DNA of 64,000 bases. Source: Bacillus sp. PK3_68. Its GTDB lineage: Bacteria; Bacillota; Bacilli; Bacillales; Domibacillaceae. Within the stretch, counting starts at the first letter, position 1; each line of letters begins with the position of its first letter. Under the pieces are notes generated by a model that was not told the DNA's origin, did no database searches, and saw only the letters and a program-made list of their open reading frames with translations. Location of the stretch: positions 4,330,001-4,394,000 of the forward strand of contig NZ_NQYC01000001.1 of NCBI RefSeq assembly GCF_003600835.1. Direction: 5' to 3'. Both the position numbers and the translations under genes were made by a program. This document shows positions 43,290 to 52,306 of this stretch, in pieces.

Positions 43290-44432
43290 ATGAAAACGTT
43301 TTGGATACAGCCAAAAGTTTATTATGGAAGCAATTCGTTAGACTATTTAAATGAATTAGACGCAAAAAAAGTGCTCCTTATAACAGATAAATATACCATT
43401 CATTTAAATGCGGAAGAAGAAGTGATCAACCGTTTAAAATCAGCATCAATTAAAGTATTTTCTGAGATCGAGGATGCTTCCTCATTAGCGGTTGTAAAGA
43501 AGGGGCTGGCCTGCTTTTTACAAGAAGATCTGGACTTAATGGTTGCGCTTGGGGGCACAGCAGCCATTGATGCGGCTAAAGCTATCCGTTTTTTCTGTCA
43601 CCAACCAGCCGTTCATGGCAGCAGAAAAAAACTGCCGTTTGTCGTTATACCGACAACGAGCGGCACAGGATCAGAGGTCACTCCTTATTCTGTCATAACG
43701 GGGGGAGAAGATAACGAGCGAATGCCTTTACATGATGAAAGAATGCTGCCCGATGCCGTGATTTTGAATGCACAACTAACCGTGGTCACTTCTCCTTCTG
43801 TGACAGCTGATACGGGGATGGACTTGCTTACTCATGCGATAGAGTCATATGTTTCATTAGAAGCGACAGAATTCACCACTCTTTTTTCTGAGAAAGCGAT
43901 AAAACTAGTGTTTACACACCTGCTCAGAGCTTATCGGTTTGGAGAAGATTTGACAGCGAGGGAGAGTTTGCAGCTTGCTTCTTGTATGGCAGGATTTGCT
44001 TTCGTCAATTCTTCTTTAGGGGTGAATCATAGTATAGCTCACGCCATGGAAGCGGAGTTTCCGCTATCTCATGGCCGAATTAATGCGATGCTACTTCCTT
44101 ACATCATAGAGTACAATGGAGGGCTATGTGACGGCACTCTCCATTCCTCGGAAGCAGCAAAAAAATACATGAATATCGCAAACATGCTGGGACTTCCCTG
44201 TTCAACGGTAGAAGAGGGGATAAGAAGCCTGTCCACAGCGGTTAAACTCCTAAATAAAAAATTTAATATTCCGTTAACTTTTCAGGATAGCTTGATTGAA
44301 AAAAATACTTTTGAGAAGAGCATTCCGCTCATCGCCAAGAAAGCACTCCAGGATGTTTGTACAGCTGGAAACCCGAAGCAGGTGAAAGAGATGGATCTCG
44401 TCTACCTGTTAAAGTGGGCATACACAGGCTGA
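43290..44432 (+). CDS. pduQ: Iron-containing alcohol dehydrogenase (1-propanol dehydrogenase)
   Basis: A 380-residue group III ADH that reduces propionaldehyde to 1-propanol, regenerating NAD+ in the compartment. It has [35 protein letters not shown] (cofactor loop), the metal-binding HAIESYVS and GVNHSIAHAMEAEFPLSHGRINAMLLPYIIEYN. CTCGGAGGAAAG precedes the ATG. An 82-base gap follows pduP without a clear terminator, so it is probably in the same operon. Confidence 0.9.
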   Translation: MKTFWIQPKVYYGSNSLDYLNELDAKKVLLITDKYTIHLNAEEEVINRLKSASIKVFSEIEDASSLAVVKKGLACFLQEDLDLMVALGGTAAIDAAKAIRFFCHQPAVHGSRKKLPFVVIPTTSGTGSEVTPYSVITGGEDNERMPLHDERMLPDAVILNAQLTVVTSPSVTADTGMDLLTHAIESYVSLEATEFTTLFSEKAIKLVFTHLLRAYRFGEDLTARESLQLASCMAGFAFVNSSLGVNHSIAHAMEAEFPLSHGRINAMLLPYIIEYNGGLCDGTLHSSEAAKKYMNIANMLGLPCSTVEEGIRSLSTAVKLLNKKFNIPLTFQDSLIEKNTFEKSIPLIAKKALQDVCTAGNPKQVKEMDLVYLLKWAYTG

Positions 44433-44540
44433 CCCGTTCACATTTTGTGATGTGAAAAGTTCATTGTGAAATAACATGCCATGTAGTAGCTGAAAAGCAG
44501 CAATCTCGCCGTAAAAATAATTATTCAATGGGAGGTTCCT

Positions 44541-45641
44541 ATGACCAATATTATCTTTGTATCGCCGGGTAAATATGTACAGGGCAAAGGAGTTTTAAAC
44601 AGTATTGGAAAATATGTAAAACAGCTTGGCCAAAAGCCGTTGATTTTAGCTGGAAAGACGGCGTGGGAAGTGACAGGTGAAGGGATTAAAAGCAGCTTGC
44701 AGGCAGAAGGCATGGATTTTCACTCTCTTCAATTTAGGGGTGAATCGTCTATTAATGAAGTGAACCGGATCAAGAAAGAAGGAGAGGCACACTCAGTCGA
44801 TATGGTCATCGGAGTAGGTGGAGGAAAGGCGCTCGATACGGCAAAAGCGGTAGCTGACGAGCTGAAGGCAAAGGTAGTTATCGTGCCTAGCATTGCCTCG
44901 ACAGATGCCCCGACAAGCGCATTGTCCGTCATTTACACGGATCAAGGTGTCTTTGAAGCTTACAAATTTTATAGTAAAAACCCTGACCTCGTTCTTGTGG
45001 ACACGGCCATTATTGCTAAAGCACCTGCAAGATTATTCGCTTCAGGAATTGCTGATGCAATGGCTACATGGGTAGAAGCCAGAGCGACATTGAACAGTAA
45101 TGGCACTGCTATGGCTGGCGGGAGGACAAGCATTGCAGCGAGAGCGATTGCCGAAATGTGTGAAAATACGCTGTTCAATCATGCGATACCAGCATACAAG
45201 GCGGTTCAAAAAGGTGTTGTCACAAAGCATGTAGAAGCCGTTGTAGAAGCGAATACGTTACTGTCTGGATTAGGTTTTGAAAGCGGGGGGCTCGCAGCCG
45301 CTCATGCCATTCATAACGGATTCACAGAGCTAGACGGCGACATTCACCATTTAACACATGGTGAAAAAGTCGCTTATGGCACGCTTGTGCAATTAATGCT
45401 AGAGTTTCACCCGGAAGAGGAATTGCACAGGTATATCACATTTTATCGCAAGCTGGGATTGCCTACTACACTGAAAGAATTACACTTAGAGGACGTATCC
45501 TATGAAGATCTGCTGAAGGTCGGCCAAGCCGCCACTCAAGAAGGAGAAACAATGAAGAACTTATCCTCTGACATTACTGCTGAAGATGTGGCAAATGGCA
45601 TTCTAGCTGTTGACCAGCTGAGTGCGCCAGTAGGAATATGA
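44541..45641 (+). CDS. gldA: Glycerol dehydrogenase
   Basis: A 366-residue group III metal-dependent dehydrogenase that oxidises glycerol to dihydroxyacetone with NAD+. [20 protein letters not shown] and [18 protein letters not shown] bind cofactor; the metal ligands lie in [24 protein letters not shown] and [23 protein letters not shown] precedes the ATG, 108 bases after pduQ. Its position at the end of the pdu operon suggests that PduCDE also works on glycerol, with GldA feeding the oxidative branch; it may alternatively oxidise propanediol. Confidence 0.93.
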   Translation: MTNIIFVSPGKYVQGKGVLNSIGKYVKQLGQKPLILAGKTAWEVTGEGIKSSLQAEGMDFHSLQFRGESSINEVNRIKKEGEAHSVDMVIGVGGGKALDTAKAVADELKAKVVIVPSIASTDAPTSALSVIYTDQGVFEAYKFYSKNPDLVLVDTAIIAKAPARLFASGIADAMATWVEARATLNSNGTAMAGGRTSIAARAIAEMCENTLFNHAIPAYKAVQKGVVTKHVEAVVEANTLLSGLGFESGGLAAAHAIHNGFTELDGDIHHLTHGEKVAYGTLVQLMLEFHPEEELHRYITFYRKLGLPTTLKELHLEDVSYEDLLKVGQAATQEGETMKNLSSDITAEDVANGILAVDQLSAPVGI

Positions 45642-45902
45642 AGAAGATTGAAATGGGCTGCGTACCAGTAGGCTAAACGAGACAACCCGAGTAGAGGCAG
45701 CTGAAATTGGCAAAAAAAATTCGAGATACAATATTATTTATTTTAGCTCCCCGTTAGTTGTGCCAAAAGGCAGCTATCATGTTAAATCGTAGGCTTCAAA
45801 TACAGTAGCTTTAAAACGTTTTACGTGTATGAATAAAATCTTTGAGTGTAAACAATGATATTTTAATCCCTCTTTTCTATAAAAGGCAGGTCTATTCTAA
45901 GG

Positions 45903-45948
45903 CAAACCCGCGCATGTTGAATCCTCTTTTTTAATGCGTGGGTTTTTT
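45903..45948 (+). terminator. Terminator downstream of the pdu/gldA operon
   Basis: AAACCCGCGCAT pairs with ATGCGTGGGTTT around an 18-nt loop and ends in a T run. It lies 260 bases after gldA. Confidence 0.75.
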
Positions 45949-45990
45949 CTAATGCAAAATCAGATTAACATTCCAAATATAGCCTTCCCA

Positions 45991-46104
45991 AGGAGCAAAA
46001 AGAGCAGAAGCCACAGAGGAAGAAATAGCCGGAGTCATTATGGTGGCTACATCATTAAACGGAGATGTTAAACTTTTTAGCAGGAGGATTTATTTATCGT
46101 TGTA
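45991..46104 (+). pseudogene. AhpD-like (carboxymuconolactone decarboxylase) fragment
   Basis: A short open stretch without a start reads AEATEEEIAGVIMVATSLNGDV, resembling the helix-turn-helix stretch AxEAGATEEEI..VIxVAxSLxAG of AhpD-family proteins, and ends at a TAA at about 46104. No cysteine pair is seen in the surviving part. It is probably the remnant of a lost gene. Confidence 0.35.
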
Positions 46105-46321
46105 AAGCCGTGTTCCTTTGACGGCACCCTTTGTAAAAAATTATGCGGAAATGATGATATAACTGTCACTGGCCTGTATTTTCTAGTATTAGCTATACTT
46201 TTTAAGTCCTCATATAATCTTCTATCCGTCATTTAAAAATATCCATAATTTTTTTGTTGATAAAGGAATAAAAATCATGTAGTCTTTTAGTTGCTGTGAC
46301 AAAAAAATAAGATTTTTTCTT

Positions 46322-46482
46322 CTTATCAAGAGAGATGGAGGGACTGGCCCGATGAGATCTCGGCAACGGAACTTAGTGATTAAGTTGCTGTGCCAAATCC
46401 AGCAAGCAAAGGCTTGATAGATAAGAGGAGTGTTTTATAGATATAAGGCCTCTTCTTGTCGTTCAAGATGAGGCCTTTTTTC
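46322..46482 (+). promoter_or_regulatory. SAM-I (S-box) riboswitch with intrinsic terminator
   Basis: The aptamer runs from CTTATCAAGAGAGATGGAGG (46322-46341) through GGACTGGCCCGATGAGATCTC and CGGCAACGGAAC to CTTGATAGATAAG (46413-46425), which pairs with the first strand to form P1. A strong terminator follows: AAGGCCTC (46445-46452) with GAGGCCTT (46470-46477) and a T run. AGAGG at 46425-46429 can pair with CCTCT to form the antiterminator. SAM binding should switch off the downstream transporter. Confidence 0.95.
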
Positions 46483-46536
46483 GAGGCAAAGAATGGGCAA
46501 AAGACGTGTCCCATTTTATTTTTTGGAGGTGGAACA

Positions 46537-47817
46537 ATGAAGAGAGGGAATCCATGGGCGTTGATCCCATTTGTTGTTTTTTTAATTTTATTTATTGGTT
46601 CAGGGGTTATTACAGGTGATTTTTACGCCTTCCCTGTCATTGTAGCCATTGCTATTTCGGGCGCTGTGGCTTTGGCGATGAATCGAAAAGAACCCTTTGG
46701 GCGAAAGGTGGATATTTTTTGCAAGGGCGCAGGAAACGTAAATGTGATGCTGATGGTTGTTATTTTTCTATTGGCGGGAGCCTTTTCAGAAGTAGCAAAA
46801 GGCATGGGGGCAGTGGACTCTACTGTTAACTTTGCTTTAGCGGTTGTTCCGCAAAACTTGCTTGTCGTAGGCTTGTTCGTCATTGCCTGCTTTATCTCCC
46901 TATCCATGGGTACATCAATGGGAACGATTGTTGCATTGGCGCCAATTGGAGTGGGGATAAGCGAGCATATTGACCTTCCCATGGCTTTAGTCATGGCGGC
47001 GATTATTGGCGGTTCAATGTTTGGCGATAATTTATCCTTTATTTCCGACACAACCATTACTGCCGTTCGTTCACAGGGCGCACAAATGAAGGACAAATTT
47101 AAGGTGAATTTTTGGATTGTGCTGCCGGCAGCTATTGTAACGGGCATTATTTTAGGGGCTATCACAATGGGGGAAACGGCGCAAGTGGAACATTTAAGCT
47201 ATAATTGGGTAAAAATTGTTCCCTATGTTTTAGTCATTATTCTAGCGTTAACTGGAATGAATGTTTTTCTTGTGCTAGCACTTGGAATTGTTCTCGCTGG
47301 AGCTGTTGGCTTAGTGGATGGCAGCTATCATTTAATGAGCCTTTTGCAAAAGATGGGCGAAGGAATGGCTAGCATGTATGAAATGGCCTTTCTTGCGATA
47401 TTAATAGCTGGAATGGTGGAGGTTATTAAGTTTAACGGCGGGATTGACTTTCTGCTTCACCTGGCAACAAGAAGAATTAAATCGAAAAAGGGTGCTGAAT
47501 TTGGGATTGCCGGTCTTGTCGGCCTAACGAATTTATCGACGGCTAATAATACGATTGCTATTTTAATTGCTGGTCCGCTTGCAAAAAATATGGCTGATCA
47601 GTATGAAATTGAGCCGCGAAAGTCTGCAAGCATATTAGATATCTTCTCCTGTGTGGTTCAAGGTCTTTTGCCGTATGGAGCCCAATTCCTGGCAGCCGCA
47701 AGCGTAGCCGGAATATCACCAGTGAGCATCGTACAATACTCTTTCTATCCAATCCTTATAGGAATCTGCGGAATCATCGCTATCCTCATCGGATACCCGA
47801 AAAAAAAGCAAGTCTGA
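46537..47817 (+). CDS. metT: NhaC-superfamily transporter under S-box control (MetT-like)
   Basis: A 426-residue, about 11-helix Na+/H+ antiporter-superfamily protein. NhaC-type segments are FISLSMGTSMGTIVALAPIGVGIS and GGSMFGDNLSFISDTTITAVRSQGAQM. The start is ATG 46537 with TTGGAGGTGG; the longer frame starts inside the riboswitch terminator. The SAM riboswitch makes a role in methionine (or methionine-precursor) uptake likely, as proposed for MetT in Firmicutes, rather than pH homeostasis. The functional label is inferred from regulation and family. Confidence 0.8.
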   Translation: MKRGNPWALIPFVVFLILFIGSGVITGDFYAFPVIVAIAISGAVALAMNRKEPFGRKVDIFCKGAGNVNVMLMVVIFLLAGAFSEVAKGMGAVDSTVNFALAVVPQNLLVVGLFVIACFISLSMGTSMGTIVALAPIGVGISEHIDLPMALVMAAIIGGSMFGDNLSFISDTTITAVRSQGAQMKDKFKVNFWIVLPAAIVTGIILGAITMGETAQVEHLSYNWVKIVPYVLVIILALTGMNVFLVLALGIVLAGAVGLVDGSYHLMSLLQKMGEGMASMYEMAFLAILIAGMVEVIKFNGGIDFLLHLATRRIKSKKGAEFGIAGLVGLTNLSTANNTIAILIAGPLAKNMADQYEIEPRKSASILDIFSCVVQGLLPYGAQFLAAASVAGISPVSIVQYSFYPILIGICGIIAILIGYPKKKQV

Positions 47818-47826
47818 ATTTCACCA

Positions 47827-47864
47827 CTTTAAACAAATGGGGAGCCTATTCCGTTTGTTTAAAG
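47827..47864 (+). terminator. Inverted repeat after metT
   Basis: CTTTAAACAAATGG pairs with CCGTTTGTTTAAAG (one wobble) around a 10-nt loop, 10 bases after the stop. No long T run follows, so termination strength is uncertain. Confidence 0.5.
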
Positions 47865-48003
47865 CGGTAAATATTTAATATATCGGTGATTGCTCTCGAA
47901 TTCATTGAAGTTTGGAACATTTGACTGCGTCCTTTCGATAGCTTACTTAGTTAGAATTTTAACTGGAATCATATTTATTGATGTTACTCTTTCGCTTTAA
48001 ATG

Positions 48004-48044
48004 CCGTTTGTAAAAGTCAAACTTTTACGAACGGTTATTTTTTT
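48004..48044 (+). terminator. Strong hairpin terminator
   Basis: CCGTTTGTAAAAGT and ACTTTTACGAACGG form a stem with one wobble around CAA, followed by TTATTTTTTT. It lies in the metT-bceA gap and may terminate metT readthrough. Confidence 0.8.
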
Positions 48045-48074
48045 ATCCAAAAAAGGCTGTTTTTCACTTTGTCT

Positions 48075-48234
48075 AAGTCTAAAAATTATTTTCGAACATT
48101 TTTGCTAGCATGGATCATACAAGAAGAGCGGGAGCGGATTCGAAGGCAGCAGCGTGAAGGAATGGATGTGGCCTATATAATTTATCCTTGTTACGATCAT
48201 CCTTATAATAAAAGAGGGAAACGGACCTTCTAAT
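48075..48234 (+). pseudogene. Serine recombinase/resolvase remnant
   Basis: An open stretch without a start reads FRTFLLAWIIQEERERIRRQ then QREGMDVA, matching the E-helix region of Tn3-type resolvases (xxxEERERIRxRQREGIxxA). After that the sequence is unrelated and stops at 48234. No catalytic N-terminal domain or C-terminal HTH is found nearby. It marks a lost mobile element. Confidence 0.45.
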
Positions 48235-48282
48235 TTGACTATATAGCAGATTAAATGCCGATGAAAAATTAATAGAAACCAT

Positions 48283-48318
48283 AAAAGCAAATCCAGATGA
48301 GGATTTGCTTTTATTTTT
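48283..48318 (+). terminator. Hairpin terminator upstream of the bce promoter
   Basis: AAAGCAAATCC pairs with GGATTTGCTTT around AGATGA, followed by TATTTTT. Confidence 0.75.
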
Positions 48319-48370
48319 AAGGTTTATTTAAGGTTTGGATTAAGGTGGTGTAAGGTCTAGGAATTATAAT
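48318..48370 (+). promoter_or_regulatory. Promoter with four TAAGGT direct repeats (response-regulator box)
   Basis: TAAGGT occurs at 48318, 48329, 48341 and 48351 (spacings 11, 12 and 10 bp), in phase with the DNA helix. TATAAT (48365-48370) is the -10; there is no good -35, and the third and fourth repeats take its place. This is the usual design of promoters activated by OmpR-type regulators. The regulator encoded at 51.6 kb is the likely ligand. Confidence 0.7.
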
Positions 48371-48398
48371 CATCATTAGTTACAAGGAGGGCATATCA

Positions 48399-49187
48399 AT
48401 GAAAACCATTTTACAAGCAAAAAACGTTCAAAAAATATTTGATACAAAAGGAAATGTTTATAAAGCATTAGAAGATATTGATTTGAAAATTAAAGAGGGA
48501 GAATTTATCGGCATTATGGGATCTTCTGGTGCTGGGAAATCGACATTATTAAATGTTTTGTCCACTATAGATACACCAACATCAGGGGATATTATCATCA
48601 ATGATCAACATATTGTGGGCATGAAAGAAAAACAATTAGCGGAGTTCCGCCGAAATCAGCTTGGCTTCATTTTTCAAGATTATAACCTTCTGGATACGTT
48701 AACGGTTAAGGAAAATATTCTACTTCCACTTGCATTATCAAAAGTTTCAACTAGTGAAATTGAAAAACGTGTTGAACAAATTGCAGAGACGTTTGGAATA
48801 CGTGACATACTCGATAAATACCCCTATCACATATCAGGCGGCCAAAAACAGCGAACAGCGGCATCAAGGGCCATTATTACTAGCCCAAGCCTAATATTGG
48901 CGGACGAACCAACAGGTGCATTGGACTCAAAATCAGCAACCAGCTTGCTAGAAAGTTTGTCTATGTTAAACGAACAGAATAACTCGACGATTATGATGGT
49001 TACGCATGATGCTTTTGCCGCCAGCTTCTGCAAGCGAATTTTGTTTATTAAAGATGGCAAGATCGATGTTGAGATTCATAAAGTGCGGCAATCCCGTGAA
49101 GAATTCTTTCAAAAAATATTAGATGTTCTCGCTTCACTTGGGGTGGCCGTTAAATGTCGCTATTTAGCATTGCAGGGAAAAATATAA
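48399..49187 (+). CDS. BceA-type ABC transporter ATP-binding protein
   Basis: An ATPase with Walker A GSSGAGKSTLLN, signature ISGGQKQRTAASRAI, Walker B LILADEPTGALD and the switch His in MVTHDAFAA. The family normally ends ILDVLASLGG-x-R; here the frame runs on for about 12 residues (AVKCRYLALQGKI) into the permease gene. One extra G in the GGGG run at 49140-49143 would give SLGGGR and a TAA at 49151-49153 abutting the permease ATG, so the overlapping tail is probably an artefact. AAGGAGGG precedes the ATG. It powers a peptide-antibiotic resistance transporter. Confidence 0.9.
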   Translation: MKTILQAKNVQKIFDTKGNVYKALEDIDLKIKEGEFIGIMGSSGAGKSTLLNVLSTIDTPTSGDIIINDQHIVGMKEKQLAEFRRNQLGFIFQDYNLLDTLTVKENILLPLALSKVSTSEIEKRVEQIAETFGIRDILDKYPYHISGGQKQRTAASRAIITSPSLILADEPTGALDSKSATSLLESLSMLNEQNNSTIMMVTHDAFAASFCKRILFIKDGKIDVEIHKVRQSREEFFQKILDVLASLGVAVKCRYLALQGKI

Positions 49188-51078
49188 GAAAAAATTTTAA
49201 AAATTACTTTTTATATTTTGCTTCGATAACTTTTAGTATTGTGATTTACTTTACATTTGTTTCATTGAAATATGATAAAACAATCGCTGCCACGTCGGAA
49301 TCTTCAACTAAAATTAGCTCCGTTTTTAATGCTGCATCGGTTGTATTGATCATCTTTGTTGCAATTTTTATCTGGTATTCGAACTCTTTCTTTACAAGGA
49401 AACGAAAAAAAGAGATCGGACTGTATTCATTGTTAGGCGTACGCAAGAAACAAATAGGTCGAATGCTATTTTATGAAAACTTTTTAATGGGAATTATAGC
49501 GCTTTTTATTGGGATTTTGCTCGGTTCCATTTTATCCAAGTTTTTTGTTCTAATTTTAATGAAGGTGATGGGCTATGATGTGATCGTAAATTTTGCTGTT
49601 TCGCCTGCTGCGATTATAAACACTATTATCGTGTTTACTCTCATTACTGCTGTTACCTCATTTTACGGTTATAGATTAATTTATCGATTTAAGTTGATTG
49701 AGTTATTTCAAGCGGACAAAGAGAGAGAAAAAGAGCCAAGAGCATCTTTGTCTATTGCTGTATTATCCATTATTTTTATTGGGATTGGTTACTGGCTCGC
49801 TCTTCAAAACATAATAGAATCAGAAGTTTGGAGAAAAATCGGTCTCATGGTAACACCACTTACTATAATCATCTCCGTTATTTTAGGTACTTATTTATTG
49901 TTTAGCACATTAACTGTCTATCTATTGGGACTTTCAAAAAGAACAAGAGGAAATTTTGGAGAGGGATTAATTTAATAAGTACATCCCAACTTCTGTATCG
50001 CATGAAAGGGAATGCACGCATATTAACGATCATTGCCATTCTCAGTGCTACCACATTAACTGCTGTTGGGGCTTCCTATAGCTTGTATTATAACAATAAA
50101 GGGAATGCTAAGTTAGCAAATCCAAATAGCATGATGTTCATAAACAATGATGAGCATATAACAAATAAGGTGAACGATAGAATATTGCAAGAAAAGGACC
50201 ATAGTGTCATCTATCATAAAATTATTCCCACCTTACAAATTGAGGTAGATACTTCTAGTTTAAATAGCAAAATGGGTGAAGTTAAAACGATTTATACCAT
50301 TATCTCAAATAATACTTTTAATGACATGGCAAACCTTCAGGGAAGAAAAGTCCATCTTTCACTGAAAGGAAACGAGGCAGCTGTACTAGATGCAGGATAC
50401 TATGAAGGGTTATCACCAGAATATATAGGTTCAAGCATTCCTTTACATGTAGGAGACCTTGCAGAAGATCTTACGTTTAAAAAGCTGATGAAATATAATG
50501 TCCTTAATCTTCAAACTGCAAATGTTACTGTGGTGACAAGCAATCAATTATTCTCCCAATTAGAGAAAAAAACAGACCCTGTAAACATGGAAGCCTATAA
50601 ATTTTCCAATGAAGAGAGTTCAAAAGTATTAAATGAAGAGATTCAATCTATTCTTCCTGAAGGTGCAGGTTTCTCAAGTTTTTACAATGATTATGCTGTT
50701 GGGATGGAGACAACAGGGTTAATGATCTTTATCGGTGCTTTCTTAGGTTTAGTCTTTCTTGCTGCAACAGGGAGCATCATTTACTTTAAACAGTTAACAG
50801 AGGCAAATTCTGATAAAGAGCGTTATATGGTTCTCCACAAAATCGGCGTAAACAAAGAAGAGATCAGAAATTCAATTGCTAAACAGGTATTCTATATTTT
50901 TGCTCTGCCATTATTAGCAGGAATAGCACACAGTGCTATAGCATTAACTGCTTTATCAAGGTTAATGCAAACAAACTTGGTTATTCCTGTATTAATCTGT
51001 ATCGGTGTATATATTTTCATTTACCTAATTTATTACTTATTAACAGTACGAACCTACTACAAAATTGTGACTAAATAA
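49154..51078 (+). pseudogene. BceB-type ABC permease (frameshifted)
   Basis: Two frames together give a full-length FtsX/BceB permease of about 640 residues with ten helices: four in the first part (to KRTRGNFGEGL, stop at 49975), and in the second the large extracellular domain (between SYSLYYNNKGNAKL and AGFSSFYNDYAVG) plus the final helices. Adding one A to the AA at 49969-49970 gives GEGLNLISTSQLLYRMKGN and restores the frame exactly as in the family. Either a real one-base loss or a sequencing error. With the ATPase it would detoxify cell-wall-active peptides such as bacitracin or lantibiotics. Confidence 0.87.
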
Positions 51079-51098
51079 AATAAACGAGGAGTAGAACC

Positions 51099-51458
51099 AT
51101 GAAAAAATTAATCTTAGCTGTTGGAATAGGGATAGTGATTATCGTTGGTGCTTTGATTTTTATGCAAAATGTAAATTTTAATCGAATAGGAACAGATAAA
51201 TATTACACACAAATAAATGGAGAAGGAAGTAAAATGGAGGATAAAGGAAGCAATGGAGTGGTTTATGTAAGATATGAATATGAATTACCTGCTTATGATC
51301 AAGATGGTGACAAAAAAACATTAACATTTACTTCCGAAAAGCAACTACGGGAAAAAGCCTACTTACTTCTGTATACGAAAAGTGGAAAAGGAGTTACATC
51401 TTATCAGGAAATACCTGCTAAAGAATTACCTAAAAAAGCTGCCAAAATGTTAAAGTAA
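51099..51458 (+). CDS. yxeA: YxeA-family (DUF1093) small exported protein
   Basis: A 119-residue protein with an N-terminal signal/anchor helix (KLILAVGIGIVIIVGALIF) and the DUF1093 core (GTDKYYTQINGEG...VYVRYEYELPAYDQDG...RTEKAYLLLYT-like, KGVTSYQEIPAKELPKKA). ACGAGGAG lies upstream. In B. subtilis yxeA is the last gene of the yxdLM-yxeA operon, which has the same composition. Its role is unknown, presumably at the cell surface with the transporter. Confidence 0.83.
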   Translation: MKKLILAVGIGIVIIVGALIFMQNVNFNRIGTDKYYTQINGEGSKMEDKGSNGVVYVRYEYELPAYDQDGDKKTLTFTSEKQLREKAYLLLYTKSGKGVTSYQEIPAKELPKKAAKMLK

Positions 51459-51481
51459 TATTTTACCGAAATCAAGTTCAG

Positions 51482-51511
51482 AAGAATCCTTAATCATAAG
51501 GATTCTTTTTG
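51482..51511 (+). terminator. Terminator after yxeA
   Basis: AGAATCCTTA pairs with TAAGGATTCT around ATCA, followed by a T run. It separates the transporter genes from the regulators. Confidence 0.85.
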
Positions 51512-51595
51512 GTGTACATGGAATGATAAGCCTATTATGGCATTAGATTTATTTGCTTTATAATGAAAGTACTGAAGGTATGGAGGTAGTAATGA

Positions 51596-52303
51596 ATGAC
51601 ACTAAACAAAACAGTATTAATCATTGATGATGAGGAAGACATTTTAAGAATTATTAAAACGGTTCTAATAAAAGAAGGAATTGAAAAAGTTGTAACATCT
51701 ACCACTGCTAAAGAAGGCTTCGCTCAATTCCAACAAACACAACCAGATCTTGTTTTATTAGATATTATGTTGCCGGATGGCGAAGGGTATGATGTATGTA
51801 AACAAATGAGAACTATCTCGAATGTGCCGATTTTATTTATATCAGCAAAAACGGAGGAGCTTGATAAGATCGTGGGCTTTGCTATAGGTGGCGATGATTA
51901 TATAACGAAGCCATTTAGTCCTAAAGAAGTTGCGTATCGAGTAAAAGCGCAGTTGCGAAGAGCGGACTATACGCAAACGGATAACCAGATAGCGCCTGTT
52001 ATAATAGCTGGTCCATTTAAATTAAACGAACAAAAAGCAGAGGTGTTAAAAAATGGGAAAATGATTGAATTAAAGCCGAAAGAACTCGGTTTAATGAAGT
52101 ATTTCCTCCAAAATACGAATAAGGTGATTAGCAAAGAAAGGCTTTACGACACCGTCTGGGGTGAGAACTATTTTGGCTCTGATAATACGGTAATGGTACA
52201 TATCCGGCGATTAAGAGAAAAAATAGAAATAGATCCCTCTGACCCTAAATTTTTAATTACTGTAAAAGGCCTGGGCTATAAATTCACTGTTGAGGATGAA
52301 TAG
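51596..52303 (+). CDS. OmpR-family response regulator
   Basis: A 235-residue regulator with an intact receiver (acidic pair D11-D12, phospho-acceptor Asp56 in LVLLDIMLPDGEGYD, Lys in YITKPFSP) and a winged-helix trans_reg_C domain (ELKPKELGLMKYFLQNTNKVISKERLYDTVWGENYFGSDNTVMVHIRRLREKIE). TGGAGGTAG precedes the ATG. It lies just before its sensor kinase and next to the ABC module, whose promoter has four repeats suited to this type of regulator. Confidence 0.92.
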   Translation: MTLNKTVLIIDDEEDILRIIKTVLIKEGIEKVVTSTTAKEGFAQFQQTQPDLVLLDIMLPDGEGYDVCKQMRTISNVPILFISAKTEELDKIVGFAIGGDDYITKPFSPKEVAYRVKAQLRRADYTQTDNQIAPVIIAGPFKLNEQKAEVLKNGKMIELKPKELGLMKYFLQNTNKVISKERLYDTVWGENYFGSDNTVMVHIRRLREKIEIDPSDPKFLITVKGLGYKFTVEDE

Positions 52304-52306
52304 GTC

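Larger units (their letters stand above)
45642..46321. other. Intergenic region after gldA
   Basis: About 680 bases with the terminator at 45903-45948 and a gene remnant near 45990-46104. The rest is AT-rich with no convincing frame; it ends at the S-box riboswitch. Confidence 0.5.
47818..48398. other. Intergenic region between metT and the bce-type genes
   Basis: Contains the palindrome CTTTAAACAAA...TTTGTTTAAAG (47827-47864) close behind metT, a strong terminator (48004-48044), a serine-recombinase remnant (about 48105-48234), a terminator hairpin (48283-48318) and the promoter region of the ABC operon. Confidence 0.55.
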
